DNA of 49,033 nucleotides from an uncultured Tolumonas sp. (lineage in GTDB: Bacteria > Pseudomonadota > Gammaproteobacteria > Enterobacterales > Aeromonadaceae), in the NCBI GenBank assembly GCA_937866945.1, contig CALMKU010000305.1, forward strand, positions 1-49,033, written 5' to 3'. Numbering within the stretch: position 1 is the stretch's first letter; each line of letters begins with the position of its first letter. The notes below the pieces were generated by a model, which saw only the letters and a list, made by a program, of their open reading frames with translations, searched no databases and was not told the origin of the DNA. A program made the translations under genes and the position numbers. This document shows, piece by piece, positions 38,151 through 49,033 of this stretch.

Positions 38151-39734
38151 ATGTTAAAATTATTACAACGATTCGGCGGTGCGATGTTTACCCCCGTATT
38201 ATTATTCCCGTTCGCGGGGATCGTTGCAGGTATATCAATATTATTAACCAACCCGCAGCTAGTGGGTTCAATTGCTAATTCTGATACGGTCTGGTTTAAA
38301 CTCTGGATGATCATTCAAGAGGGTAGTTGGACTGTATTTCGTAATATGCCAATTATTTTTGCCATTGGTTTGCCAATCGGTTTAGCTAAAACGGCGCCAG
38401 CTCGGGCTTGTTTAACAGTAATGGTTTCTTATCTGACATTTAATTATTTTATTGCTGCCATATTAACAACCTGGGGCGCTGATTTTGGCGTTAACTTTAA
38501 TCAACCAATTGGTGGGGTTAGTGGTTTAACTAATATTGCCGGTATTAAAACCTTAGATACCAGTATTATCGGTTCTATCTTTATTGCGGCTATTATGACC
38601 TATGTGCATAACCGCTATTTTGATAAAAAATTGCCTGATTATCTCGGTATTTTCCAAGGTACGGCTTTTGTAACCATTATTGGTTTTATTGCGATGTTAC
38701 CGCTGGCATTTTTAACTGCACTGGTATGGCCAAAAGTGCAAGGCGGCATTGCTTCTCTGCAGGTATTCCTGAGTCATGCGGGGGCATTGGGTGTCTGGAT
38801 CTACACTTTCCTGGAACGCATTCTGATCCCGACTGGTTTGCATCACTTTATCTATGGTCCGTTCGTGCTTGGCCCAGCTGTGGTGGAAGGTGGTATTCAG
38901 GCTTACTGGATCCAACATATCGCGGAATTTAGTAACTCCACTGAACCACTGATCAAGTTGTTCCCGCAAGGCGCTTTTGCTTTGCATGGTAACTCGAAAA
39001 TCTTTGGTGCCATTGGTATTGCCTGCGCAATGTACATGACCTCCAAGCCAGAGAATAAAAAGAAAGTCGCTGGTTTGCTGATCCCTGCTGTGCTGACCGC
39101 AGTGTTGGTGGGAATTACAGAACCACTGGAGTTTACCTTCCTGTTCGTAGCGCCGTTCCTGTTTGCCATCCATGCCGTGCTGGCGGCAACCATGGCGGCG
39201 GTGATGTATATGAATGGCATCGTTGGCAACATGGGTGGTGGTTTACTGGAAATCATGGTGCAGAACTGGCTACCGATGTTCCACAACCATGCCATGAATG
39301 TTGTTATGCAAATCATGATTGGCAGTGTATTTACCGTCATCTACTTCTTTGTCTTTAAATATCTGATTGTCCGCTTTGATGTGAAAACACCAGGCCGTGA
39401 AGCTGATAGTGAAGATATTAAATTATTCACCAAGGCGGATTATAAAAATCGTCAGGGTGCTCAGGGTGAAGATAATAAAGGCAGTCAGTTTGATGATCAG
39501 GCACTGCAATTACTGGAAGCATTAGGTGGCAGTGAAAATATTGCGGAAGTAAATAATTGTGCGACCCGCCTTCGTATCAGCGTGAAAGATGAAAAACAGG
39601 TCATGAGTGATGCTGTCTTCCGTCAAATCGGTGCACACGGTGTGGTCAGAAATAAAGATGCAATACAGGTGATTATCGGTTTATCGGTACCGCAGGTTCG
39701 CGACAGCATGGAAAATCTGATGAAAAATGCTTAA
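38151..39734 (+). CDS. aglA: alpha-glucoside PTS permease, enzyme IICB
   Basis: A 527-residue inner-membrane sugar transporter that phosphorylates its substrate on entry. The IIC domain (about 1-400, roughly ten hydrophobic segments, with the conserved ITEPLEFTF block near 323) is followed by a linker and a IIB domain (about 445-527) whose phosphorylated cysteine is C470 in NNCATRLR. No IIA domain is fused, so a separate IIA (such as the glucose one) must supply phosphate. GAGGAG precedes the ATG. It resembles Klebsiella AglA and Fusobacterium MalB types, and the neighbouring GH4 enzyme supports alpha-glucosides as substrates. Confidence 0.88.
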   Translation: MLKLLQRFGGAMFTPVLLFPFAGIVAGISILLTNPQLVGSIANSDTVWFKLWMIIQEGSWTVFRNMPIIFAIGLPIGLAKTAPARACLTVMVSYLTFNYFIAAILTTWGADFGVNFNQPIGGVSGLTNIAGIKTLDTSIIGSIFIAAIMTYVHNRYFDKKLPDYLGIFQGTAFVTIIGFIAMLPLAFLTALVWPKVQGGIASLQVFLSHAGALGVWIYTFLERILIPTGLHHFIYGPFVLGPAVVEGGIQAYWIQHIAEFSNSTEPLIKLFPQGAFALHGNSKIFGAIGIACAMYMTSKPENKKKVAGLLIPAVLTAVLVGITEPLEFTFLFVAPFLFAIHAVLAATMAAVMYMNGIVGNMGGGLLEIMVQNWLPMFHNHAMNVVMQIMIGSVFTVIYFFVFKYLIVRFDVKTPGREADSEDIKLFTKADYKNRQGAQGEDNKGSQFDDQALQLLEALGGSENIAEVNNCATRLRISVKDEKQVMSDAVFRQIGAHGVVRNKDAIQVIIGLSVPQVRDSMENLMKNA

Positions 39735-39735
39735 T

Positions 39736-39802
39736 GATTAAATAATAGTTAAATCTGAGTGATTAAATCTGAATGGTTAAATCTGAATAGTTAAATAATT
39801 AA
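39736..39802 (+). repeat. 14-base tandem repeat between aglA and aglB
   Basis: Three consecutive 14-base units of the form RNTTAAATCTGART (39747-39760, 39761-39774, 39775-39788) are flanked by degenerate partial units on both sides (39736-39746 and 39789-39802). The repeat fills the space between the aglA stop and the aglB ribosome-binding site and is very AT-rich. Confidence 0.85.
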
Positions 39803-39812
39803 TTAGTCGTAG

Positions 39813-41153
<1,341 letters not shown>

Positions 41154-41160
41154 TCGCTGT

Positions 41161-41193
41161 TCAGCAGGCTTTGCTTGAGCTGAAGCCTGCTGA
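41161..41193 (+). other. perfect hairpin after aglB
   Basis: An 11-bp perfect stem (TCAGCAGGCTT with 41183-41193) and an 11-base loop begin seven bases after the aglB stop. No T-tract follows. It probably protects the mRNA 3' end, since the true terminator lies 38 bases on. Confidence 0.55.
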
Positions 41194-41230
41194 AACAGAA
41201 GATGAGGGGAGTTGTTCTTGGGTTAAGTCA

Positions 41231-41255
41231 TGCCACCATTCGGTGGCATTTTTTA
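41231..41255 (+). terminator. terminator of aglAB
   Basis: TGCCACC / GGTGGCA (41231-41237 with 41242-41248), loop ATTC, then six Ts. It ends at the stop codon of the convergent reductase gene. Confidence 0.9.
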
Positions 41256-42410
41256 TAGGGCTAACTGCAGTAATTGTGTTACATCATCCGGTGTAATATC
41301 GCCATGTTCACCCAGTTTTAAACGACCATGTTGTCTTAATTTTTCAACGATAGCGGGAATGGCTGTTGCGTCCAGACCATACGCAGAGAAGCGCGTTGGC
41401 ACGCCCATTGATTCAAAAAACGCGCGGGTTTTTTCTATCGCTAACGTTGCACACTGGTCATCATTAGCTTCTTGAATGCCTAATACGTGATCGGCATATT
41501 GCAGTAATTTCGCTTTTTTCTGCGTTTTTTTGTAATGCCAGACAGCCGGTAACACGATCGCCAAGGTTTGCGCATGATCCAAACCATATAGCGCTGTGAT
41601 CTGGTGACCAATGGCGTGAATTGACCAGTCACCAGGCATGCCCAGATTCAACGTACCATTCAGGGCTTGCGTTGCCGCCCACATGATATTAGCGCGCACG
41701 TCATAGTTCACCGGATCAGTCAGTGCTTGCGGGCCATCTTCCATCAGGATCTTCAGCAGGCTTTCGGCATAATAATCCTGCACCTTACCGTTGACCGGGT
41801 AAGTCATGTATTGTTCTAAGATGTGTACCATCGCATCAACAACACCGTTGCCGACCTGACGTGCAGGCAGACTATAGGTGGTTTCCGGATCGAGAATGGA
41901 GAATGCCGGACGCATTAATTCAGAAAACATACCCATTTTATCTTTGGTTTCCCAGCGCGTAACAACCGCATTGCCGTTCATTTCTGAGCCGGTGGCCGGG
42001 AGCGTTAAGATGCAGCCGAGCGGTAGTGCGGCTTTAACTTTTGCTGCACGGGTATAGACCATTTCCAGCGGATCGCCGTCATATAAGGCGGCTCCGGCAA
42101 TAAATTTAGTGCCATCCACCACTGAACCACCACCAACAGCCAGCAGATAGGTAATTTTTTCTTGTTTTACCAGCTCAACGGCTTTCATCAATGTTTCAAA
42201 ATGCGGATTAGGTTCGATGCCACCAAACTCAAAAAAAATGATGTTTTCTAAGGCTGCATAGACCTGTTCTAAAACACCATTTTTTTTGATGCTGCCACCG
42301 CCATAGGTGATCAGCACACGGGCATCTGCCGGAATTTCTTCTTTGATTTTTGCGATTTGGCCTTTGCCAAAATGAATTCTGGTAGGGTTACGAAAACTAA
42401 AGTTGTTCAT
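41253..42410 (-). CDS. yqhD: iron-type alcohol dehydrogenase / aldehyde reductase, YqhD family
   Basis: YqhD reduces short aldehydes with NADPH. The ATG at 42410 (MNNFSFRNPTRIHFGKG) gives 385 residues (E. coli 387). The frame continues 25 codons further but overlaps the end of the regulator gene. Metal ligands match E. coli after alignment: D192, H196, H265 and H279. The nucleotide loops GGGS (37-40) and GGGSVVDGTK (93-102) are present. It follows the GntR gene by 31 bases and is likely cotranscribed. A direct link with the sugar genes is inferred from position only. Confidence 0.88.
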   Translation of the reverse strand: MNNFSFRNPTRIHFGKGQIAKIKEEIPADARVLITYGGGSIKKNGVLEQVYAALENIIFFEFGGIEPNPHFETLMKAVELVKQEKITYLLAVGGGSVVDGTKFIAGAALYDGDPLEMVYTRAAKVKAALPLGCILTLPATGSEMNGNAVVTRWETKDKMGMFSELMRPAFSILDPETTYSLPARQVGNGVVDAMVHILEQYMTYPVNGKVQDYYAESLLKILMEDGPQALTDPVNYDVRANIMWAATQALNGTLNLGMPGDWSIHAIGHQITALYGLDHAQTLAIVLPAVWHYKKTQKKAKLLQYADHVLGIQEANDDQCATLAIEKTRAFFESMGVPTRFSAYGLDATAIPAIVEKLRQHGRLKLGEHGDITPDDVTQLLQLAL

Positions 42411-42441
42411 CTTCTTTGTTTCCTTTAACAGTAAGTGAGCG

Positions 42442-43245
42442 CTATTGTACGGGATAAAACTTGAGAGTTTCCTCTGTTGATGCATGTGGAATTGTTTCGC
42501 GTTCTGTTGTTAACCCTTGTTTCTGTGACAGTATCGGCCCCTGTGTTTCCCTGCGTATATACATGGCATGTAGATATTCGCTGGCCTTAAATTTCATGAT
42601 GCTATAGTCGAAAATCGTGCCATCTTGGAAATTAGAGAGCGAAGTGATTTGCAGTACTGGTTCACGACCCTGCAGATTCAGTAATCTTTCTTCTTCTTTA
42701 TCAGGTATTACCGGAGAAAATTCCTGATAACTACCTTCGATAATCAGACCCAAATTTTTCTCGATATACTCAAATTTTGAGCGCTCTAAGGTGCGGATAG
42801 TCAGCTCGGGAAATAAGTTCACCGGCATAAAACTTTCTTCGATGATCTGTGGGCGGTCATTCACTTTTCGCAGGCGTTTGGTGTAATAAACGCGATCAGT
42901 TGTCTTCATTTTTAGGCGGTTAGCGATTTCATCATCGGGATACACAATAGCGAATTCCAAAACATCGCTGGTGATGGTTTGTCCTATTTCCTGTGAACTT
43001 TCCAGACCACTGCGCAGTTGATCCATCAGATGCACGACTTCTTTTTGTTTGATGTATGTGCCGCTACCCTGTTTTTTCTCAATCAGATCAATGGCTACTA
43101 ATTCATCAATGGCTTTGCGGATCGACACCCGGCTGGCTTGATATTCTTCCATCAGCTGTCGTTCAGTCGGCAAGACATCGCCAATGGCAAACTCATCGGA
43201 ATTGATGCGAAACCGCAGTTTTTTAGCAATATTTTTATATAACAC
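42442..43245 (-). CDS. GntR/HutC-family transcriptional regulator (UTRA domain)
   Basis: An effector-binding DNA-binding protein. The start is a GTG at 43245 (MLYKNIAKKL) with AGGAG five bases upstream, giving 267 residues. The open frame runs seven codons further to an ATG without support. A winged helix (about 1-70, with LPTERQLMEEYQASRVSIRKAI) is followed by a UTRA ligand domain (about 85-250). It shares a transcript with the YqhD-type gene and faces the agl genes across it. It probably senses a sugar phosphate and controls itself and aglAB (inference). Confidence 0.88.
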   Translation of the reverse strand: MLYKNIAKKLRFRINSDEFAIGDVLPTERQLMEEYQASRVSIRKAIDELVAIDLIEKKQGSGTYIKQKEVVHLMDQLRSGLESSQEIGQTITSDVLEFAIVYPDDEIANRLKMKTTDRVYYTKRLRKVNDRPQIIEESFMPVNLFPELTIRTLERSKFEYIEKNLGLIIEGSYQEFSPVIPDKEEERLLNLQGREPVLQITSLSNFQDGTIFDYSIMKFKASEYLHAMYIRRETQGPILSQKQGLTTERETIPHASTEETLKFYPVQ

Positions 43246-43299
43246 GGTAACTCCTTCGCATGGCAAAGGTCTGCTTTCCAGACAATAGCTTGATTCAAG

Positions 43300-43316
43300 T
43301 GGTATTTATAGTACCA
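43300..43316. promoter_or_regulatory. palindromic operator candidate before the GntR gene
   Basis: TGGTATTTATAGTACCA has inverted arms TGGTA and TACCA around a seven-base centre, 55 bases upstream of the regulator's GTG. Its minus-strand centre contains TATAAA, so binding could cover a -10 element. The half-site recurs upstream of aglA. Confidence 0.5.
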
Positions 43317-43353
43317 ATTTAAGATCAATCAGGTAGCAAAGATGCATGAAATA

Positions 43354-43381
43354 CCGGCACACTTCACAGGAAATGTGCCGG
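43354..43381 (-). terminator. hairpin after nuoN (end of nuo operon)
   Basis: A perfect 8-bp stem CCGGCACA / TGTGCCGG and a 12-base loop follow the nuoN stop by eight bases. The following T-tract is poor (TATTTCATG), so termination may be partial. Confidence 0.5.
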
Positions 43382-43389
43382 AGAGAAGG

Positions 43390-44856
43390 TTAAGGTGTCG
43401 CGAGTTGTGCGAGCGGCAGCAGATCAAGCAGGGGTTGCGGGTAGATGCCCAACGCGACCACTAAAATAGCGGAAAGCAGCACCATAAAACCACCGGTAGT
43501 GAGAGCCCAGTCGTTACTGGCATCGCGTGATGGCATGCCGGGTGTACGCAAGTACATGATGCTGATTACGCGCAAATAGTAATAAAGCCCGACTGCACTA
43601 CCGAATACCACAGCACCTGTCAGCCACCAGAAGTGGAACTGGATACCAACCGCCAGAATATAAAACTTACCAATAAAACCTAAGGTCATCGGAATACCAG
43701 CCAGTGACAGGAACATCACTGTCATTGCCGCAGTTAACACCGGACGACGCCAGAACAGACCACGATAAGCGGGGAGATCTTCGGCATCCTTATCTTGGTA
43801 AGGGCTGGACATCAGACTTACCACCCCAAAACTACCAACTGATGTGAGCAGATACATCACCAGATAGAGTGCTACGGCTTCGAACGATAATGTACCAAGA
43901 CGGCAGGCAATCAGAGCAACCAGCAAATAACCGAAATGCGCGGTGGATGAAAAACCCAACAGACGTTTCAGGTTACTTTGCAGTAGCGCCAGTAAATTAC
44001 CAATGACTATCGAAACAAACGCCAGACCGCCCAGTAGCTGATAGAAGAACGAATCAGTAGCCGGAATGGTATAGAACAACCGCAGTAACACGGCAAAGAC
44101 GGCAATCTTACTGACAGTAGCCAGATAGGTTGTCACCGGAGCCGGTGCGCCCTGATAAACATCAGGTGTCCACAGATGGAATGGCACCAGTGATAATTTA
44201 AAGCCAAAGCCAATCACCATCATACCCAGACCGACAATAAGCAGAGTTACATGCGCGGTTTCAGTGGAAGGTAATTTGGACAGCTGTGCGCCGATAGTGG
44301 CAATGTCCAGGCTGCCGCATTGTGCATAAATCAGAGCAATACCGAACAGCAGGAATGCGGTCGCACTGGCTGACAACACCATGTATTTAACCGCGGCCTC
44401 CAGAGAACGACGTTGGCGGAACGCGTAACCGACCAGACCAAACAGCGGCAGCGACATCAATTCGATACCGATAAACAGTGCCGCCAGATGATGTGCCTGC
44501 GCCATAACGATAGCACCGGTTGATGCCAACAACAGCAACAGATAAAACTCTTCCCGGTTATCGGGGAATTTTTTCAACCAGGCTCGTGCCAGTGTTACCG
44601 TCGCCAGTGAACCAATAATGATCAGCGCGGTATAAAATACAGCATACGAGTCAACAATCAGTAATGGTGTCACAATAACAGGTGCTGCATGGCTGGTGAC
44701 TAACAGACTGACCAATGCCGCATTTAACCCAATGACGGTAATCAGAAATACCTGACGATGGTTACGCTGCCATGCAATTGACAGCATAACGGCGATGGCT
44801 GTCAGTGCCGTCAGCAGCAGCGGTAGTTCGGCAATCAATTGTGCAAAGTTAAACAT
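43390..44856 (-). CDS. nuoN: NADH-quinone oxidoreductase subunit N
   Basis: NuoN is one of three antiporter-like proton-pumping subunits in the membrane arm of complex I. The 488-residue protein has about 14 membrane segments and the conserved core ([22 protein letters not shown]). AGGAG precedes the ATG. It is the last gene of the nuo operon, nine bases after nuoM. Confidence 0.95.
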   Translation of the reverse strand: MFNFAQLIAELPLLLTALTAIAVMLSIAWQRNHRQVFLITVIGLNAALVSLLVTSHAAPVIVTPLLIVDSYAVFYTALIIIGSLATVTLARAWLKKFPDNREEFYLLLLLASTGAIVMAQAHHLAALFIGIELMSLPLFGLVGYAFRQRRSLEAAVKYMVLSASATAFLLFGIALIYAQCGSLDIATIGAQLSKLPSTETAHVTLLIVGLGMMVIGFGFKLSLVPFHLWTPDVYQGAPAPVTTYLATVSKIAVFAVLLRLFYTIPATDSFFYQLLGGLAFVSIVIGNLLALLQSNLKRLLGFSSTAHFGYLLVALIACRLGTLSFEAVALYLVMYLLTSVGSFGVVSLMSSPYQDKDAEDLPAYRGLFWRRPVLTAAMTVMFLSLAGIPMTLGFIGKFYILAVGIQFHFWWLTGAVVFGSAVGLYYYLRVISIMYLRTPGMPSRDASNDWALTTGGFMVLLSAILVVALGIYPQPLLDLLPLAQLATP

Positions 44857-44865
44857 AGAGATCTC

Positions 44866-46386
44866 CTAAGGCTGACCGGTAATGGCAAGCGCACTGTCAG
44901 GTTGTAACAGTGTTCCCGTCATGCCACTGACATCCAGCACTGGCTGTGGATAAATGCCAAGGCCAACCAGCAAGGCAACTAACAGCAGCAAAATACCAAA
45001 CTCACGCAGATTTAAACCGCGCAGAGGGGTATTCACTTTACCTTGTCCAAAACAAGCGCGTTGTAGCATCACCAATGAATAGACCGATGCCAGCACCAGA
45101 CCAACAGTCGCTACAATGACGATAGTCGGCACAGACGGGAAGCTGCCCAGCAAGATCATGAATTCACCGATAAAATTACCGGTGCCCGGTAACCCCAGCG
45201 AAGCGGCTGAGAAGAACAACATCACTCCCGGCAGGTAACGCAGACGATGCCATAAGCCGCCCATCTCACGAAGATCACGAGTGTGCAGACGTTCGTACAG
45301 TTGTCCGCACATGATGAATAAGCCTGCCGCAGACAAACCATGCGCCACCATTTGCACAATGGCACCCTGAATGGCGGTTGCTGTGCCGGCATACAGCGCG
45401 ATAACCACGAACCCCATATGCGAAACACTGGTGTAAGCCACCAAGCGTTTGATATCGGTTTGACTGAATGCCAGCACCGCACCATAAATGATGCCGATCA
45501 GACCCAGTGTCATGGCGATGGGCGCGAACTCAACAGAGGCGTTCGGGAACAGCGGAATACCAAAGCGTAGCAGACCGTAGGCTGCGGTTTTCAGCAAGAT
45601 CCCCGCTAAGTCAACGGAACCGGCAGTTGGCGCCTGACTGTGTGCATCCGGCAACCAGCCGTGCAGTGGCACCAGTGGCATCTTCACCGCAAAAGCGACG
45701 AAGAAACCCAGCATCAGCATAAATTCTACTTCCGGCGCCATGCTGGTTCCCAGCAGTTGGGTGTAATCGAAAGAGAACACGCCGGTTGCCCGGAAATGGA
45801 TAAAAACCAATGCCAGAATAGAGAGCAGCATCAGCAAGCCACTGGCCTGCGTGTACAGGAAAAATTTGGTTGCCGCGTAAATACGGGTACGACCATCAGA
45901 GCCACTGTGTCCCCACAGCGCAATCAGGAAGTACATCGGCACCAGCATCATTTCCCAGAAGAAGAAAAACAGGAACAGATCCAGTGACAAGAACACGCCA
46001 ATAACACCACCTAAGATCCACAACAGGTTTAGGTGGAAGAAACCGACACGATCCTGAATTTCATTCCAGGAACAGACGACCGCCAAAATACCCAGCAAAC
46101 CAGTCAGTGACACCATCAGCAGGGAAATCCCATCCATGGCTAAATGAACGGAAATACCAAAGCGAGGGATCCACGGCAGCTGGTAATCGAGCGTCCAGTT
46201 GCCTTGTCCTGGCAGTACCAGTGAAAAATCATGCGATTGCCACAAACTGAGCGATAACATCAGTTGCAGTGACATGGTCACCAAGGCAATCCAACGTGGA
46301 ATGTTGGTTCCTTTGTGGGTGAATTCCACCAACCAGCAGAGGAAGCCGCCGATAAACGGTAACAGTATTAACCAGAGTAAACTCAC
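44866..46386 (-). CDS. nuoM: NADH-quinone oxidoreductase subunit M
   Basis: An antiporter-like membrane subunit of complex I. The 506 residues form about 14 membrane segments, with the family core KMPLVPLHGWLPDAHSQAPT. The start is GTG (46384-46386) with a perfect AGGAGG six bases upstream, which overlaps the end of nuoL. It lies between nuoL and nuoN as in E. coli. Confidence 0.95.
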   Translation of the reverse strand: MSLLWLILLPFIGGFLCWLVEFTHKGTNIPRWIALVTMSLQLMLSLSLWQSHDFSLVLPGQGNWTLDYQLPWIPRFGISVHLAMDGISLLMVSLTGLLGILAVVCSWNEIQDRVGFFHLNLLWILGGVIGVFLSLDLFLFFFFWEMMLVPMYFLIALWGHSGSDGRTRIYAATKFFLYTQASGLLMLLSILALVFIHFRATGVFSFDYTQLLGTSMAPEVEFMLMLGFFVAFAVKMPLVPLHGWLPDAHSQAPTAGSVDLAGILLKTAAYGLLRFGIPLFPNASVEFAPIAMTLGLIGIIYGAVLAFSQTDIKRLVAYTSVSHMGFVVIALYAGTATAIQGAIVQMVAHGLSAAGLFIMCGQLYERLHTRDLREMGGLWHRLRYLPGVMLFFSAASLGLPGTGNFIGEFMILLGSFPSVPTIVIVATVGLVLASVYSLVMLQRACFGQGKVNTPLRGLNLREFGILLLLVALLVGLGIYPQPVLDVSGMTGTLLQPDSALAITGQP

Positions 46387-46396
46387 GACAGGCCTC

Positions 46397-48238
46397 CTAG
46401 TACACCAACAACAAAGTCAACACGACCAGCGCACCCAGACTCATGCTGGCGGCATACCAGCGCAGATTTCCGGTTACCATTTGCACGCTCAGACGATTCA
46501 GTGCACCAACAACCAGAGCACAAAGCGCTATCATTCTGTCTAACGGATCGCGTTTTAACAGTTGGGCCATCGCCTGATATGGCATGACCAACAGGTGATG
46601 ATAAAGCCAGTCAAAACCCCAGGCATTAAACCACAACACGCTAAGCGGTTTACCGATAGGCGAATTAGCCAGTTTACTCACCAGTTTACGTTCACCCAGG
46701 AACAAGAATGCTGACAACGCAATACCCGCGATGGCAATCGTCGCTGACAGCAGTTCGATCAGTAACTTTCCGTCATGACTTTCATTGACCGCAGGGAACA
46801 CGCTCGCCAGAGGTGGGGTGATCAAAGCACCAACAAAGGTAGACAGCAGCATTAACACCAGCAGAGGCAGATGATGACTGAGGCCATGTCCCGGATGTGC
46901 CTGCAGCTTACTTTCACCGTGGAACACGATAAAAATCAGACGGAAGGTATATAGCGAGGTCAGGAACGCACCAACCAGACCAGACAATAACAGACCGGAA
47001 TAACCACCCTGATAAGCGGCAAACAAGATCTCGTCTTTACTGAAGAAACCAGCGGTGACGAAGGGCAGGGCAGCCAGTGCGGAGCCACCAATCAAAAATG
47101 CGGCATACACTAATGGAATAGATTTGCGCAGCCCACCCATCTTGAAAATGTTCTGCTCATGATGACAGGCAATAATTACTGAGCCGGCCGAGAGGAACAA
47201 TAACGCTTTAAAGAACGCATGTGTCATCAGGTGGAATATTGCACCACCCCATGCACCCACGCCTAACGCTAGGAACATGTAACCGATCTGGCTCATGGTA
47301 GAGTAAGCCAGAATACGTTTGATATCGGTCTGCACCAGTGCTGCAAAACCAGACAGTATTAACGTAACAGCACCAACAATGCCGACCAGATGCAAAACAT
47401 CCGGTGCCATCAGGAACAAGCCATGTGTACGTGCAATCAGATAGACACCGGCAGTCACCATGGTGGCCGCGTGGATCAATGCTGAGACCGGCGTTGGGCC
47501 AGCCATCGCGTCTGCCAACCAGGTTTGTAACGGCAACTGAGCTGATTTACCTACGGCACCACCCAATAACATCAGTGTGGCAAACTCGATCGTTGGGTCG
47601 CCTGCGGTTAGTTTCTGGGGTGCTAACACCAGAATATCGGCAATGTTCAGAGTGCCTAATTCACGATAAAGCACAAACAAACCAATCGCGAGGAACACGT
47701 CACCGACGCGGGTGACGATAAACGCTTTCATCGCCGCAGCAATGTTATTGCGATCTTTATAGTAAAAACCGATCAGCAAGTAACTGCACAGACCGACACC
47801 TTCCCAACCGAGATAAACAAACATCAGGTTATCTGCCAGCACTAAAAACAGCATGCTGGTAATAAACAGATTGGTGTAAGCAAAGAAGCGTGAGTAACCC
47901 TCTTCACCGCGCATATACCAGGAAGCAAACAGGTGGATCAGGAAACCAACGCCGGTCACCACACCCAGCATGGTCAGTGACAGACCATCGAGATGCAGCA
48001 CTAAGCCTACTTTCAGGGTGGCGGTGTTGATCCATTGCCACAGCGTTTGGTTGTAAATCGCGCCTGCAGTGGCTTGTTGCAGAAATTGCATGCCGACGAC
48101 GAGGGTGGTCAGTGCGGAAAGCCCGATGCTACCGACACCCACCAACGCTGCACGGTTCTCACTCAGACGACCTGCAGAAAATGCGAGTATCAGAAAACCG
48201 ACAAACGGGAACAGACAAGTCAGGAATAACAGATTCAT
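46397..48238 (-). CDS. nuoL: NADH-quinone oxidoreductase subunit L
   Basis: The distal antiporter-like subunit, which carries the long lateral helix along the membrane arm of complex I. The 613 residues match E. coli NuoL. The motifs [17 protein letters not shown] and [29 protein letters not shown] (split across two segments) are present, as is the hydrophobic C-terminal anchor. Its ATG overlaps the nuoK stop (ATGA). Confidence 0.96.
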   Translation of the reverse strand: MNLLFLTCLFPFVGFLILAFSAGRLSENRAALVGVGSIGLSALTTLVVGMQFLQQATAGAIYNQTLWQWINTATLKVGLVLHLDGLSLTMLGVVTGVGFLIHLFASWYMRGEEGYSRFFAYTNLFITSMLFLVLADNLMFVYLGWEGVGLCSYLLIGFYYKDRNNIAAAMKAFIVTRVGDVFLAIGLFVLYRELGTLNIADILVLAPQKLTAGDPTIEFATLMLLGGAVGKSAQLPLQTWLADAMAGPTPVSALIHAATMVTAGVYLIARTHGLFLMAPDVLHLVGIVGAVTLILSGFAALVQTDIKRILAYSTMSQIGYMFLALGVGAWGGAIFHLMTHAFFKALLFLSAGSVIIACHHEQNIFKMGGLRKSIPLVYAAFLIGGSALAALPFVTAGFFSKDEILFAAYQGGYSGLLLSGLVGAFLTSLYTFRLIFIVFHGESKLQAHPGHGLSHHLPLLVLMLLSTFVGALITPPLASVFPAVNESHDGKLLIELLSATIAIAGIALSAFLFLGERKLVSKLANSPIGKPLSVLWFNAWGFDWLYHHLLVMPYQAMAQLLKRDPLDRMIALCALVVGALNRLSVQMVTGNLRWYAASMSLGALVVLTLLLVY

Positions 48239-48543
48239 CCGCGCATCTCCTTAACCGCATCGACATTCAGCGTGTGGTGACGACGGTACATTCTCATCAA
48301 CAGCGCCAGACCAATACTGGCTTCGGCGGCTGCGAGGCTGATCACCAGAATGTACATGATTTGTCCGTCTACCTGACCGTATCGACTACCAGCGACCACA
48401 AAAGCCACCGCAGAGGCGTTCATCAATACTTCGATGCTCATCAGAATAAACAGCAGATTGCGACGGAGTAACAAACCGCATAAACCGAGCGAGAACAGGA
48501 TGGCTGCGACGATCAGTCCATGCTCAAATGGAATGCCATTCAT
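48235..48543 (-). CDS. nuoK: NADH-quinone oxidoreductase subunit K
   Basis: A 102-residue, three-helix membrane subunit. The two buried glutamates needed for proton transfer are present at E38 ([10 protein letters not shown]) and E74 (AAAEASIG), corresponding to E36 and E72 of E. coli. Both ends overlap neighbours by four bases (ATGA), indicating tight translational coupling. Confidence 0.96.
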   Translation of the reverse strand: MNGIPFEHGLIVAAILFSLGLCGLLLRRNLLFILMSIEVLMNASAVAFVVAGSRYGQVDGQIMYILVISLAAAEASIGLALLMRMYRRHHTLNVDAVKEMRG

Positions 48544-49033
48544 GCGTCATCCTCCTCGTTACGGGTGGAAATAATGTCACCACGGCGGGTTTCGCGACCC
48601 AGATGATAAGCGGCTACCAGACCTGCCAGCAGTAACAAGGATGCCAGCTCTACCGCCAGTACATACGGGCCATACAAACCAATACCAACCTGTTTGGCGG
48701 TAATCGGTTCGCCGGTAATAGTGCCTTCAATGCCATGTAATGCCACATAAAACACCGCCATTTGCCCTACACTTAACAGCAGTGGGCCAACCCAGGTCAT
48801 GGGTTTCATCCATTGCCGTTCTTGTTCTTGAGCGGTGCCTAAGTTCAGCATCATCACCACGAACACGAACAGCACCATGATGGCACCGGCGTAGACAATC
48901 ACCTGCATAGCACCGACAAAGCTGGCACCGAGACTGAAGAAAATCATGCCGACCGCAATCAGCGACACGATCAGATATAACAGGGCATGCATCGGATTAG
49001 TTCCGCTGATGACCCCGAGGGTAGCCAATATGG
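48540..49033 (-). CDS. nuoJ: NADH-quinone oxidoreductase subunit J (5' end outside window)
   Basis: A membrane subunit of complex I. The visible 164 codons align with E. coli NuoJ from its residue 13 or so (ILATL...) through [19 protein letters not shown] and [21 protein letters not shown] to the C-terminus. A TTG at 49026-49028 could be mistaken for a start, but it corresponds to an internal leucine of the family. The frame is open to the window edge, so the true start lies beyond it. Confidence 0.93.
   Translation of the reverse strand, partial: ILATLGVISGTNPMHALLYLIVSLIAVGMIFFSLGASFVGAMQVIVYAGAIMVLFVFVVMMLNLGTAQEQERQWMKPMTWVGPLLLSVGQMAVFYVALHGIEGTITGEPITAKQVGIGLYGPYVLAVELASLLLLAGLVAAYHLGRETRRGDIISTRNEEDDA

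Noticed and set aside
49026..49028. TTG as a start codon for a complete nuoJ
   Set aside because: The codon aligns with an internal leucine of NuoJ, and the frame stays open to the window edge.

Overview
The window is a chromosomal segment of a gammaproteobacterium, most likely from the Aeromonadaceae (a Tolumonas- or Aeromonas-like organism). This is inferred from protein resemblance to the Enterobacteriaceae/Vibrio/Aeromonas group, and from enterobacterial-type gene orders: tRNA-Lys then nadA; gapA-yeaD; ydjA/sppA-ansA; alaA-yfbR; rpsU-dnaG-rpoD divergent from tsaD with plsY and folB beyond; and rho-trxA divergent from rhlB-gppA. I did not see an insertion sequence, prophage, CRISPR array or rRNA. 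The genus is inferred from memory of the families, not from a search.

Layout, left to right. Positions 1-1300 hold the 3' end of a tRNA-Lys gene and nadA (quinolinate synthase). On the minus strand follow yeaD and gapA (glycolysis). Positions 3.6-10.2 kb hold an alpha-glucan block, malQ-glgB-glgX (amylomaltase, branching enzyme, debranching enzyme), then msrB. Positions 10.7-19.2 kb are envelope and amino-acid housekeeping genes: ansA, sppA, ydjA, yfbR, alaA, dacB and fabV. Positions 19.3-20.5 kb hold three short unrecognised ORFs, the least explained part of the window. Positions 20.6-25.0 kb hold tRNA-Ile2 (CAU) and the macromolecular-synthesis operon rpsU-dnaG-rpoD, with hairpins between the genes. 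Then come tsaD, plsY, folB-folK and cca, followed by exeA-exeB (type II secretion assembly pair) and ygiF. Positions 33.0-37.8 kb hold rho, trxA, rhlB and gppA.

Positions 37.8-43.3 kb are an accessory sugar cassette. It contains an alpha-glucoside PTS permease (IICB), an NAD-dependent GH4 6-phospho-alpha-glucosidase, and, on the other strand, a GntR/UTRA regulator followed by a YqhD-type aldehyde reductase. Its control regions contain a CRP-like site, phased ATACC repeats, and a palindrome in front of the regulator that shares the same half-site. The window ends inside the nuo operon (nuoJ, cut by the window edge, then nuoK, L, M and N on the minus strand).

Together the segment supplies carbon handling: uptake and cleavage of phosphorylated alpha-glucosides, malto-oligosaccharide and glycogen remodelling, GAPDH, and complex I. 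It also carries central information-processing genes. Several start codons were moved inward from the longest open frame on the basis of ribosome-binding sites and family N-termini; these are noted gene by gene.
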